DNA of 18,370 bases from Bacteroidota bacterium (lineage in GTDB: Bacteria; Bacteroidota; Ignavibacteria; Tepidaquicellales; Tepidaquicellaceae), in the NCBI GenBank assembly GCA_023429265.1, contig JAEYVS010000034.1:1-18370 (forward strand), written 5' to 3'. The position numbers were made by a program, and so were the translations under genes. This document shows, piece after piece, positions 7,979-15,357 of this stretch; the stretch's first letter is position 1, and the number at the start of each line of letters is the position of its first letter. The notes under the pieces are model-generated. The model was not told the DNA's origin, ran no database searches, and saw nothing but the letters and a program-made list of their open reading frames with translations.

Positions 7979-8205
7979 AAAATTTAAATTACAGAACTTT
8001 ATTCAGAAAAGAACCTGAGGGAGGCTATACTGTTATAGTGCCATCATTACCTGGATGTGTAACTTATGGGGACACAATAGAAGATTCAATGGAAAAAGTT
8101 AAAGAAGCAATTGAATTATATATTGTAGCAGCTCAGGAGTTAGGTGAAGATATTCCTACGGAGGAAAACGTATTAGAATATAATGTTTCAATCGTTACTC
8201 CATAA
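7975..8205 (+). CDS. hicB: HicB-like antitoxin, short form
   Basis: Predicted antitoxin that binds and blocks the HicA mRNA interferase encoded 2 bases downstream. Its 76 residues form the HicB partial RNase H-like fold: an N-terminal strand pair, then GGYTVIVPSLPGC (16-28), a TYGDT turn and the amphipathic helix SMEKVKEAIELYI (38-50). It ends where longer HicB proteins carry a ribbon-helix-helix or helix-turn-helix domain. It therefore has no visible DNA-binding part, and autoregulation at an operator is doubtful. The order hicB-hicA is the reverse of the classic hicA-hicB. Its ATG overlaps the tal stop as ATGA, so its expression may be coupled to tal. By hand count G+C over 7981-8420 is near 30%, well below the roughly 40-45% of the flanking metabolic genes, which suggests horizontal arrival. 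Confidence 0.85.
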   Translation: MKNLNYRTLFRKEPEGGYTVIVPSLPGCVTYGDTIEDSMEKVKEAIELYIVAAQELGEDIPTEENVLEYNVSIVTP

Positions 8206-8207
8206 GC

Positions 8208-8423
8208 ATGTCTAATATTCCTTCGTTTACACCAAAAGAGCTTATAAAAATTATTGAAAAATTAGGTTTTAAGCTTTTAAGACAAAAAGGAAGTCATCAA
8301 ATATTTTATAACGAAGTTTCAAAAAGAAAAGTAGTTATCCCGATGCATAATAAAGATATTCCAAAAGGGACATTCAATGAAATTCTTAAGCAAGCAGGAA
8401 TTGAAAAAAAAGATTTAATATAG
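8208..8423 (+). CDS. hicA: HicA-like toxin (mRNA interferase)
   Basis: Small toxin of the HicA/YcfA family, with a double-stranded-RNA-binding-like fold, that cleaves mRNA and halts translation when free of HicB. It is 71 residues, a little longer than the usual 55-65. The family layout is intact: an N-terminal helix ending in IEKLGFKLLRQKGSH, catalytic H30 in the GSH motif, a strand pair, then VIPMHNKDIPKGTFNEILKQAGI. With the catalytic histidine present it should be active. It begins 2 bases after hicB and ends 1 base before gcvT. It is very AT-rich, like hicB. The toxin reading frame shows no damage. The family call is strong; RNA cleavage is inferred from the family. Confidence 0.88.
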   Translation: MSNIPSFTPKELIKIIEKLGFKLLRQKGSHQIFYNEVSKRKVVIPMHNKDIPKGTFNEILKQAGIEKKDLI

Positions 8424-8424
8424 A

Positions 8425-9513
8425 ATGGCAAAACGCACTGCACTATATGACATACATAAATCATCCGGCGGGAAGCTGGTGGATTTCGCGGGCTTTGAGA
8501 TGCCTATCCAATATGAAGGAATCTTAAAGGAGCATATGGCTGTGCGTGAATCAGTTGGTATGTTTGATGTTTCTCATATGGGGGAAGTTGAAGTTCGCGG
8601 CGCTGATGCTTTTGAATTTGTTCAGAACCTTACTACAAATGATGTTTCCAAACTTGGAGAGGGGAAAGTTCAGTACTCTGCAATGTGTCTCGATGATGGG
8701 GGAATTGTAGATGATCTGCTTGTTTATGACTTTGGTGACCACTTTATGCTTGTAATTAATGCATCAAACATAGAAAAGGATTTCAAGTGGATGCAGGAAA
8801 ATGTTAAAGGTGATGTTCAATTGATAAATAAGTCCGACGATTATTCGCTTTTGGCAGTTCAGGGACCTAATGCTGAAAAGACATTACAGAAACTGACAGA
8901 CGTGGATCTTTCGTCAATTCCATATTATAATTTCAAAGTCGGTATGATAGCAGGACAGGAAGCTATTATATCTCATACAGGATATACCGGCGAAAAAGTT
9001 TGTTTTGAGATTTATTCATCATCCGATAAGGAAAAGTCCGAATCTCTCTGGAACGCAATAATGGAAGCAGGAGCAGAATTTGACATAAAGCCCTGCGGAT
9101 TGGGAGCCAGAGACACGTTGAGGCTCGAATATGCATTCCGTTTATATGGAAATGATATGGATGAGACAACTAATCCCATTGAGGCGGGATTAGGGTGGAT
9201 AACAAAACTGGACGTGGATAACTTTAACGGAAAAGATGCTATAGCGCGGAGTAAAAGTGAAGGTTTAAAGCGCAGGTTAATGGGATTTGAAGTTGACGGG
9301 AAAGTAATTGCGCGGCATGGTGCGGAAGTTTTTGCGGATGGTTATAAGATAGGACAAGTTACGAGCGGTGGTCCATCCCCGATACTTGAAAAAAATATAG
9401 GTTTAGCTTATATAGATAAAGGATATGACCAGCCGGGTCAGTCTATTGAAATAGACGTGCGTGGGAAACGCATTCCGGCTGCAATTGTGAAAACTCCTTT
9501 TATTCAGGGTTAA
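8425..9513 (+). CDS. gcvT: Aminomethyltransferase, glycine cleavage system T protein
   Basis: Takes the aminomethyl group from the lipoylated H protein and hands it to tetrahydrofolate, giving 5,10-methylene-tetrahydrofolate and ammonia. It is 362 residues, the normal size for bacterial GcvT. The start (ALYDIH...GGKLVDFAGFEMP) and the folate-site stretch GMFDVSHMGE (45-54) are clear. IVDDLLVY carries the catalytic aspartate D96, aligned with D96 of the Thermotoga enzyme. A C-terminal barrel contains GQVTSGGPSP. The other subunits (gcvH, gcvP, lpd) are not in the window. The start codon lies 1 base after the hicA stop, so expression depends on reading through the toxin-antitoxin genes or on an unseen internal promoter. 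The one-carbon unit made here is also the substrate of FolD, encoded further downstream. Confidence 0.96.
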   Translation: MAKRTALYDIHKSSGGKLVDFAGFEMPIQYEGILKEHMAVRESVGMFDVSHMGEVEVRGADAFEFVQNLTTNDVSKLGEGKVQYSAMCLDDGGIVDDLLVYDFGDHFMLVINASNIEKDFKWMQENVKGDVQLINKSDDYSLLAVQGPNAEKTLQKLTDVDLSSIPYYNFKVGMIAGQEAIISHTGYTGEKVCFEIYSSSDKEKSESLWNAIMEAGAEFDIKPCGLGARDTLRLEYAFRLYGNDMDETTNPIEAGLGWITKLDVDNFNGKDAIARSKSEGLKRRLMGFEVDGKVIARHGAEVFADGYKIGQVTSGGPSPILEKNIGLAYIDKGYDQPGQSIEIDVRGKRIPAAIVKTPFIQG

Positions 9514-9540
9514 TTTTTTTTCAAAGGGTAAAAAATAATG

Positions 9541-9577
9541 AGCTGAGAATTTATGGGGCAACGTAAATTTTTCAGCT
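9541..9577. repeat. Long imperfect hairpin just upstream of the comB-like gene
   Basis: The arm 9541-9553 pairs with 9564-9577 (AGCTGA with TCAGCT, AATTTA with TAAATT, one G-T wobble and one bulged T) around a 10-base loop, TGGGGCAACG. This makes roughly 13 pairs in a 78-base gap. It ends 14 bases before the start codon. No T-run follows on the plus strand. It could be an attenuating leader structure, a processing site, or a terminator for gcvT. Confidence 0.5.
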
Positions 9578-9591
9578 AAATTAAATATTAT

Positions 9592-10428
9592 ATGCAGATA
9601 CATTTACTATTATCAAATCAACAGATAGCCGACGAGCTTTATTTAAAGGATAAGAACGTAGTTATCATAGATGTTTTACGTGCCACTACCTCGATGACTG
9701 TAGCGCTTGCGAATGGAGCTAAGGAGATCATTCCTACTGATACAGCCTCCACAGCAGCGCGGGTTGCTAAGGGACGTGGAAATTCATTGCTTTGTGGTGA
9801 AAGAGAAGGAAAAATCGTAGAAGGCTTTAATCTCGGAAATTCTCCATTCGAATTCATAAATGACGATATAAAGGATAAGATCCTTGTCTGGAGTACTACC
9901 AATGGTACAGTTTCAATCGTGCGGGCAAAGCACGCGAAACTATGCATCCTGGCGAGCTTTTTGAACATTACTGCTGTTGTCGATTATCTCTCCCAAATCG
10001 AGGGTGAAGATCTTTACATTATATGTTCGGGTAAGCATGGAAATATTTGCATCGAGGATGCCGTATGCGGAGGGCTTCTTCTATCCAAGCTGATGAAATC
10101 CATTGGTAAAGACGTAGAAGGAATAAACGATCCGGAAATGATAGCTCTTGACCTTTACAGGTACTATCTGCAGGGAGCAGGTAAAATATCCAATAAGGCG
10201 ATTCACGATATGATGATAAATACCGAGCATGGAAAATACCTGATATCTCTGGATTTTGGGCGGGATCTGGAAGTTTGTTCCAAGCTCGATTCGATTCCTT
10301 TTGTTCCTATCTTTCGTAATGGTGTGATAAAACTGAAGGAAGTTATAGAATCAGAAGATAATGCCAAGACCAAGCTCAAAAAGGTGAACCTGGTAAAAAG
10401 TGAAAAAGATAGTGTAAATAAGGCATAG
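9592..10428 (+). CDS. comB: 2-phosphosulfolactate phosphatase family protein (ComB-like)
   Basis: Member of the ComB family, magnesium-dependent acid phosphatases that turn 2-phosphosulfolactate into sulfolactate. In methanogens this is a step of coenzyme M synthesis. The family signatures are all present: DVLRATT (27-33), CGEREG (68-73), GFNLGNSP (78-85), TTNGT (102-106) and the CSGKHG...EDAVCGG stretch (145-161). It has 278 residues, slightly longer than the usual 230-250 because of a lysine-rich C-terminal tail. It is cytoplasmic. No ComA, ComC or other sulfonate gene is nearby, so the true substrate in this organism is open; sulfolactate metabolism or another phospho-acid are possible. 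It starts after the hairpin and ends 34 bases before ftsK. The family call is firm; the reaction is by family only. Confidence 0.87.
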   Translation: MQIHLLLSNQQIADELYLKDKNVVIIDVLRATTSMTVALANGAKEIIPTDTASTAARVAKGRGNSLLCGEREGKIVEGFNLGNSPFEFINDDIKDKILVWSTTNGTVSIVRAKHAKLCILASFLNITAVVDYLSQIEGEDLYIICSGKHGNICIEDAVCGGLLLSKLMKSIGKDVEGINDPEMIALDLYRYYLQGAGKISNKAIHDMMINTEHGKYLISLDFGRDLEVCSKLDSIPFVPIFRNGVIKLKEVIESEDNAKTKLKKVNLVKSEKDSVNKA

Positions 10429-10462
10429 ATATTGTATTTTTAAGCAGTGGGAAATTTGACAT

Positions 10463-12961
10463 ATGGCAAAAAGCAGTAACAGCAGGGGCGCAGGCAGGTC
10501 CTACGGTTCAAGCAAGAAAAGCGTTCCGACAGAAGATTTCAGCATTTCCGAAGATGCAAAGAAGCAGATATTCGGATTCCTCTTAGCCCTCGCAGGGGTA
10601 TTGATATTCCTTTCCGTACTTTCATACTCAATCAAGGATCAGGCAGCATTAGAGCGTTTCAGTTTTTTGGAAATGTTCAGGACGGAAACCTATTCCATAG
10701 AAATATTCAACTGGCTAGGAGCTGCCGGCGCTATTGTGTCCGATCTTCTTGTCAGCAAGCTATTCGGGTATTTCGCAGGAGCCATACCAATCCTTCTTAC
10801 TTTGTACGGTTCCTTATTACTTCTCAAAAAGAAATTCCCACGCCTCATACAATTTTCACTATATTTTCTACTCCTGATGGTCGTCACATCGACAGGGGCG
10901 GGACTAACCAAGATATTCTGGGATGTGCCCTCGAGATATAGCGGCGCAACCGGAGATTACATTGCAACTATATTACACCAGACTCTGGGTAGTGTCGGAG
11001 CATCAGTGCTTGTCTTAATAGCGTTTGCATTAAGCGTAATGCTGGTAATAGACGGAAACCTGCCGAAGAGCTTTGACAGACTAAGCAGGATGTTTAGCTG
11101 GACGATTGAAAAGCTGAAAGGCCTCCGAAAGCCTAAAGATGAAACGGGGATTGACATCGAGGAGGACATTCAACTACAAGAAGCCGCTCCTCTCACTCCG
11201 ATAGAACAGGAGCGTGAAAAGATATTAAAGAAAAAGCAGAAAACTGCCGATAAAGAAGAGGAAGAAATTGAGCCGATAAAAGATACATTGATAAACCGTC
11301 CAAAGGAAGAAATATTCAAAGGTGATTTTCCGGTCTCAGATGAAGAAAGCAACGGTCTGGGCGCAGGACTTCCAGCGAATTTAAAATCCAAGAAGGAATT
11401 ATCGGAAACCGAGATAAACCCGGAAAACTATAACGAAGCTGAAGGCTCCGGAAGCGATGAAGATGATTATGAGGAAGAAACCCTGGATAATTATCAATCG
11501 CCACCGCTATCTCTACTGGATGAATCTGTACAAAGTGATGACGTAATAACAGATGAAGAGCTGAACAATAATGGCAAACTTTTGCAGGAAAAGCTATTAA
11601 AATTCGGTATAGAGATCGAGAAGGTTTTTGCAACTCCGGGACCTGTTGTGACTTTGTACGAATTGGTGCCTGCTCCTCACATCAAGCTATCTAAAATAGA
11701 GTCATTACAAGATGATATCGCGCTGGCTATGAAAGCCCGCGGCATCAGGATGATAATCCCAATTCCGGGAAAAGGCACGGTAGGTGTGGAAATTCCAAAC
11801 AGCGTTGCCCAGATGGTGAGTATCAGGGACGTTCTTGCTTCAAAAAAATACAGGGAAACAGATAAGCTTCTGCCCATTGCATTTGGAAAAACGATCGAGG
11901 GGGAAATCTACGTAGGCGACCTGGCAAAAATGCCTCACGTCCTTGTTGCCGGAGCAACCGGGTCAGGTAAGAGCGTAGGAATCAACACTATGCTTACAAG
12001 CCTACTTTACAAAAAGCATCCATCAGATCTTAAATTCGTACTAGTTGATCCGAAAAAAATTGAACTCAGCCTTTACACAAAGCTTAAAAAACACTTCCTC
12101 GCGACGTCATCGGATATAAATGAAAGTATTGTGACCAGTCCATCAAATGCCGTTTCCATTCTCAAAAGCGTGGAGATGGAGATGGAACAAAGATACGATA
12201 AGCTGGCAAACGCAGGTGTAAGAAATATAGAAGCGTACAATAAAAAACACGAGAATGGCGAACTCAGGAGCAATGATGTTTTACGTCACAGAAAAATGCC
12301 GTACATAGTCGTGGTAATAGACGAGCTTGCCGATCTGATGATTACAGCAAAGAGAGACATTGAGGAGCCTATCGCTCGTATTGCCCAGATGGCAAGAGCA
12401 GTTGGTATTCACCTGGTAGTCGCGACACAGAGACCGTCAGTGGATGTCATTACCGGTGTCATTAAGGCTAATTTCCCCGTTAGAATCGCTTACCAGGTAG
12501 CCTCTAAGATAGATTCACGGACCATTATCGATATGGGAGGCGCGGACAAGTTATTGAGAAATGGTGATATGTTATTCCTATCATCCAATTCACCTAAACC
12601 CATCCGAATCCAGAATGCATACATTTCTACGGAAGAGTGCGAAAAAGTCGTGGAATTCATCGGGGAACAGCAGGGATTCTCCCGTTCATATCTACTTCCA
12701 TCGATAATAGAGCGAAGGACATTGGGTGGAGGCGGACTTGACGAAAGGGACGAGATGTTCGAGGATGCTGCCAGACTGGTTCTCAAGCTCCAGGTATGTT
12801 CCACATCGACACTTCAGAGGAGATTGAAGCTTGGGTATGCGCGCGCAGCCCGCATAGTCGATCAAATGGAAGATGCCGGAATTGTAGGACCTAACCAGGG
12901 AGCAAAAGGAAGAGAAATACTAATCGGTGAAGAAGACCTCGAGGGAATACTTCTCAGCTAA
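10463..12961 (+). CDS. ftsK: DNA translocase FtsK/SpoIIIE
   Basis: Septum-anchored hexameric motor that pumps chromosome ends away from the division site and activates dimer resolution. It has 832 residues, matching mid-length FtsK. After a basic N-terminus come four or five hydrophobic segments (about 36-56, 86-122, 128-149, 168-197). A charged, strongly acidic linker follows (about 210-365), then the RecA-like motor with Walker A AGATGSGKS (K503 in the loop) and Walker B VVVIDELAD (D620, E621). The DNA-reading gamma winged helix is at about 766-832 (LQRRLKLGYARAARIVDQ). All parts are intact. The lysine/glutamate-rich linker is low complexity but in frame. It follows comB by 34 bases and is probably co-transcribed with it; a 113-base gap with a hairpin and a promoter-like element follows. 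Confidence 0.96.
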   Translation: MAKSSNSRGAGRSYGSSKKSVPTEDFSISEDAKKQIFGFLLALAGVLIFLSVLSYSIKDQAALERFSFLEMFRTETYSIEIFNWLGAAGAIVSDLLVSKLFGYFAGAIPILLTLYGSLLLLKKKFPRLIQFSLYFLLLMVVTSTGAGLTKIFWDVPSRYSGATGDYIATILHQTLGSVGASVLVLIAFALSVMLVIDGNLPKSFDRLSRMFSWTIEKLKGLRKPKDETGIDIEEDIQLQEAAPLTPIEQEREKILKKKQKTADKEEEEIEPIKDTLINRPKEEIFKGDFPVSDEESNGLGAGLPANLKSKKELSETEINPENYNEAEGSGSDEDDYEEETLDNYQSPPLSLLDESVQSDDVITDEELNNNGKLLQEKLLKFGIEIEKVFATPGPVVTLYELVPAPHIKLSKIESLQDDIALAMKARGIRMIIPIPGKGTVGVEIPNSVAQMVSIRDVLASKKYRETDKLLPIAFGKTIEGEIYVGDLAKMPHVLVAGATGSGKSVGINTMLTSLLYKKHPSDLKFVLVDPKKIELSLYTKLKKHFLATSSDINESIVTSPSNAVSILKSVEMEMEQRYDKLANAGVRNIEAYNKKHENGELRSNDVLRHRKMPYIVVVIDELADLMITAKRDIEEPIARIAQMARAVGIHLVVATQRPSVDVITGVIKANFPVRIAYQVASKIDSRTIIDMGGADKLLRNGDMLFLSSNSPKPIRIQNAYISTEECEKVVEFIGEQQGFSRSYLLPSIIERRTLGGGGLDERDEMFEDAARLVLKLQVCSTSTLQRRLKLGYARAARIVDQMEDAGIVGPNQGAKGREILIGEEDLEGILLS

Positions 12962-12986
12962 TATCCTGCAATAATCAAAGGAGTAA

Positions 12987-13012
12987 GTCATTTTATTTCG
13001 GATAAAATGGAC
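12987..13012. repeat. Hairpin after ftsK
   Basis: CATTTTAT (12989-12996) and ATAAAATG (13002-13009) are exact reverse complements around TTCGG. GTC (12987-12989) can also pair with GAC (13010-13012) if one base is bulged. It lies 26 bases after the ftsK stop and 24 bases before the -7 element of the next gene. Without a T-run it is only a weak terminator candidate; an operator upstream of the peptidase promoter is the alternative. Confidence 0.4.
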
Positions 13013-13035
13013 TAAACTTTAACTAAAAAAACCCC

Positions 13036-13043
13036 TATCTTTG
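13036..13043 (+). promoter_or_regulatory. Bacteroidota-type -7 promoter element (TATCTTTG) before the S9 peptidase gene
   Basis: TATCTTTG matches the Bacteroidota -7 consensus TAnnTTTG exactly and lies 31 bases before the start codon, in the 113-base gap after ftsK. The -33 side is weak: the nearest T-rich candidate, TTTA at 13018, is closer than the usual spacing of about 19 bases. It is the best promoter candidate in the window and would head the peptidase-SPOR-carA-folD-prmA run. Confidence 0.5.
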
Positions 13044-13074
13044 TTAAATTCATAGACTAATTAAGCCTAAATGC

Positions 13075-14910
13075 ATGTCAAGTAAGAAAAAGCAAAATGC
13101 TAATGTAAAGCGCTATCCCGTAGAACAATTTTTTTCAATCAGATCCATAACCGGTTTTTCACTTTCCCCTGACAATAAGAACATTTATTACATAACAAAT
13201 ACAACCGGATTACCTCAGATCTGGAGAATTCCATTTGGAGGAGGCTGGGCAGACCAGATTTCCCTATGGAATGACACGATAAAAGGGATTTCACATTATC
13301 CAAAAGCTGACCGGCTTATTTTCATTAGTGATGAGAATGGGAATGAGCAGACCCAGATATACAGTATGCCTTCTGACGGAGGAGAAGTAGTTTATGAATC
13401 CAAAGGATTTGAAGATTCACAGACATCAATTGTGACGTTTAACAAGAAAGGTGATAAATATCTTTTTTGCTCTAACAAAAAAGTACCACATAATTTCGAG
13501 ACTTACATAAAAGATACAAAAACAGGTAAAAATAAACTTGTTTATTCATTCGAAGACCAATATCCAACGGTTGCGGAAGCCTGGAGCGGCAATGAAAAAT
13601 ATGTAGCATTTGCAAGATTTTATGGAAACATTAACCAGGACATTATTCTTTATGACACTGAGAAGAAAGAGTTAAAGTATGCTACTCAGCACGACCCCGA
13701 GATTACGATATTTAATTCGAACATTGAGTTTGATAAAAACTCCAAAGGGTTTTATTATATCTCAGATGAAGACCGCGAGTTCAAGGGTTTAAAGTATTAT
13801 AACATTAAAAAAGATAAATCCGAGTGGTTTATTAAAGAGAAATGGGATATTGTTGATTATAAGTTTTCCAGCGATTACGAGTATCTTGCCTGGACAATAA
13901 ATCAGAACGGGAGTACCATCCCCAAGCTGATGAATATGAAGACGGGCAAGACCATTAAGCTGAAATTGCCCAAGGGAAATTATTCATCCCTTAAATTCAC
14001 AAAGGATAATAAAAATCTTGTTTTTATTTGTGATAATCCTCTGAATCCTGCAGACATCTATGTTTATAATTTTAAGACGCATAAAAACAGACAGGTAACT
14101 TTTTCACTTGTCGGCGGAATAGACAAGAAAGCTTATACGAAACCAAGAGACATATTTTATAAGAGTTTCGACGGTTTAAAGATCCACGGGTTGATGTATG
14201 TACCAAAAGGACTAAAGAAAGACGGTACAAATCCCGCTATTGTCTGGCCGCACGGCGGACCGGAATGGCAGGAAATGCATAATTTCAGCCGTTACCTGCA
14301 GGTGATGGCTAATGCAGGTTTTATCATTATTGCTCCGAATTTCAGAGGAAGTGTTGGATACGGTAAGACATTCCAGAAAAAAATATACAAAGACTGGGGG
14401 GGAGCGGAGTTTAAGGATGTTCTTGCTAGTGTCGAGTATCTAAAAAGCACAGGATATGTTGATCCAAAGAAGGTAGCCATCGTAGGAGGAAGTTTTGGCG
14501 GATTTATGACACTTACTTGCATTACAAAGGCTCCGGAGATATGGAAGTGCGCGATAGATGTTTTTGGCCCGTCGAATATGTTTACATTCCTAAATTCGAT
14601 CCCTGAGCACTGGAAAGACGCTACAAGCCGCCTGGTAGGGGATGTGGAGAAGGACAAGGAGATGTTATTTGACAGATCACCAATTAATCACGTGGACAAT
14701 ATATTGTGTCCGTTACTTGTCATACAGGGAAAGCATGACCCAAGAGTTGTGGTTGAGGAGTCAGAGCAGATAGTGAATAAATTGCGGGAAAGAAATAAGC
14801 CTGTTGAATATATGCTGCTGGAGGATGAAGGACACGGTTTTACAAAGGTTAAAAATACAATAGACGTTTTTAAAAAGAATATCGAGTTTTTAGAAAAGCA
14901 CTTGAGATAA
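13075..14910 (+). CDS. S9-family (prolyl oligopeptidase/acylaminoacyl-peptidase) serine peptidase
   Basis: Serine peptidase of clan SC that trims short peptides, possibly acylaminoacyl or post-proline. It has 611 residues. An N-terminal beta-propeller (about 20-355) has repeated blades such as SPDNKNIYYI and KYLFCSNKK that gate the active site. An alpha/beta hydrolase domain (about 360-611) carries the triad S473 in GGSFGG, D555 in GKHDPR and H587 in DEGHGF. HGGPEW (about 393-398) is the usual oxyanion-side motif. The N-terminus is hydrophilic (MSSKKKQNANVKR) with no signal peptide, so it should stay in the cytoplasm, unlike many S9 peptidases of Bacteroidota. The ATG at 13075 is preferred over the one at 13071, which runs into a stop after four codons. 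A promoter-like element lies 31 bases upstream and the SPOR lipoprotein gene follows after 14 bases. Confidence 0.92.
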   Translation: MSSKKKQNANVKRYPVEQFFSIRSITGFSLSPDNKNIYYITNTTGLPQIWRIPFGGGWADQISLWNDTIKGISHYPKADRLIFISDENGNEQTQIYSMPSDGGEVVYESKGFEDSQTSIVTFNKKGDKYLFCSNKKVPHNFETYIKDTKTGKNKLVYSFEDQYPTVAEAWSGNEKYVAFARFYGNINQDIILYDTEKKELKYATQHDPEITIFNSNIEFDKNSKGFYYISDEDREFKGLKYYNIKKDKSEWFIKEKWDIVDYKFSSDYEYLAWTINQNGSTIPKLMNMKTGKTIKLKLPKGNYSSLKFTKDNKNLVFICDNPLNPADIYVYNFKTHKNRQVTFSLVGGIDKKAYTKPRDIFYKSFDGLKIHGLMYVPKGLKKDGTNPAIVWPHGGPEWQEMHNFSRYLQVMANAGFIIIAPNFRGSVGYGKTFQKKIYKDWGGAEFKDVLASVEYLKSTGYVDPKKVAIVGGSFGGFMTLTCITKAPEIWKCAIDVFGPSNMFTFLNSIPEHWKDATSRLVGDVEKDKEMLFDRSPINHVDNILCPLLVIQGKHDPRVVVEESEQIVNKLRERNKPVEYMLLEDEGHGFTKVKNTIDVFKKNIEFLEKHLR

Positions 14911-14924
14911 ATCAAATTATTCTC

Positions 14925-15323
14925 ATGAAAACATTTAGAACATTTTCATTATTGTTATTAGTGGGTCTTATCGTCCTTGTAATGCATTCTTGTGCCGCAT
15001 TTGACGATGAATGCTGTGAAGAGGACGTTATAGTTCCGCCTGATACAATAAAACTGCCTCCTGTGGTAATAAAAGAAGAGCAGGTTCCATACAGGGTTAC
15101 TATTCAGATCGGGGCATTCAGGAATAAAGAGTATGCCGACGAGTTTTACCAAAAGGCAAAACAGACATTAAGTGGTAATGTTACATTAAGACTGGATTCT
15201 CTTGATGGTCTATATAAGATAGAGGTCGGAGATTTTGAAAATGTTCAGACAGCAAATGATTACCTGATAAATGTATCATCGAAAGGTTATCCCGATGCAT
15301 TTGTCCATACAGTATCCAGGTAA
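14925..15323 (+). CDS. SPOR-domain lipoprotein
   Basis: Small envelope lipoprotein that probably binds glycan strands stripped of stem peptides at the division septum. It has 132 residues. Its signal sequence has K2 and R5, a hydrophobic core (about 7-20) and a lipobox-like MHSC ending in C23, which would become the lipidated first residue. The mature start is acidic and cysteine-rich (FDDECCEED), followed by a proline-rich linker (about 36-50). A SPOR fold follows (about 53-130) with the repeated pattern YRVTIQIGAFRNKEYA and YKIEVGDFENVQTA. Methionine at -3 of the lipobox is less usual, so lipidation is likely but not certain. The acidic residues after the cysteine could act as an export signal to the cell surface, as in Bacteroidota (inference). 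Its gene lies between the S9 peptidase (14-base gap) and carA (34-base gap). Confidence 0.82.
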   Translation: MKTFRTFSLLLLVGLIVLVMHSCAAFDDECCEEDVIVPPDTIKLPPVVIKEEQVPYRVTIQIGAFRNKEYADEFYQKAKQTLSGNVTLRLDSLDGLYKIEVGDFENVQTANDYLINVSSKGYPDAFVHTVSR

Positions 15324-15357
15324 GAAGTAATTTATAAAACAAGAGCATATAACTTAA

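Noticed and set aside
9514..9521. Run of eight T after the gcvT stop as an intrinsic terminator
   Set aside because: The preceding bases form only about four weak pairs (ACTC with GGGT), too little for a terminator stem.
9564..9571. TAAATTTT as a -7 promoter element for comB
   Set aside because: It lacks the final G of TAnnTTTG, lies inside the hairpin arm, and has no -33 element at suitable distance.
11090..11560. Low-complexity acidic/lysine-rich stretch in ftsK as a possible insertion
   Set aside because: It is in frame, and a variable charged linker between membrane and motor domains is normal for FtsK.
13071..13073. ATG four bases before the S9 peptidase start
   Set aside because: It is in another frame and reaches a stop after four codons.
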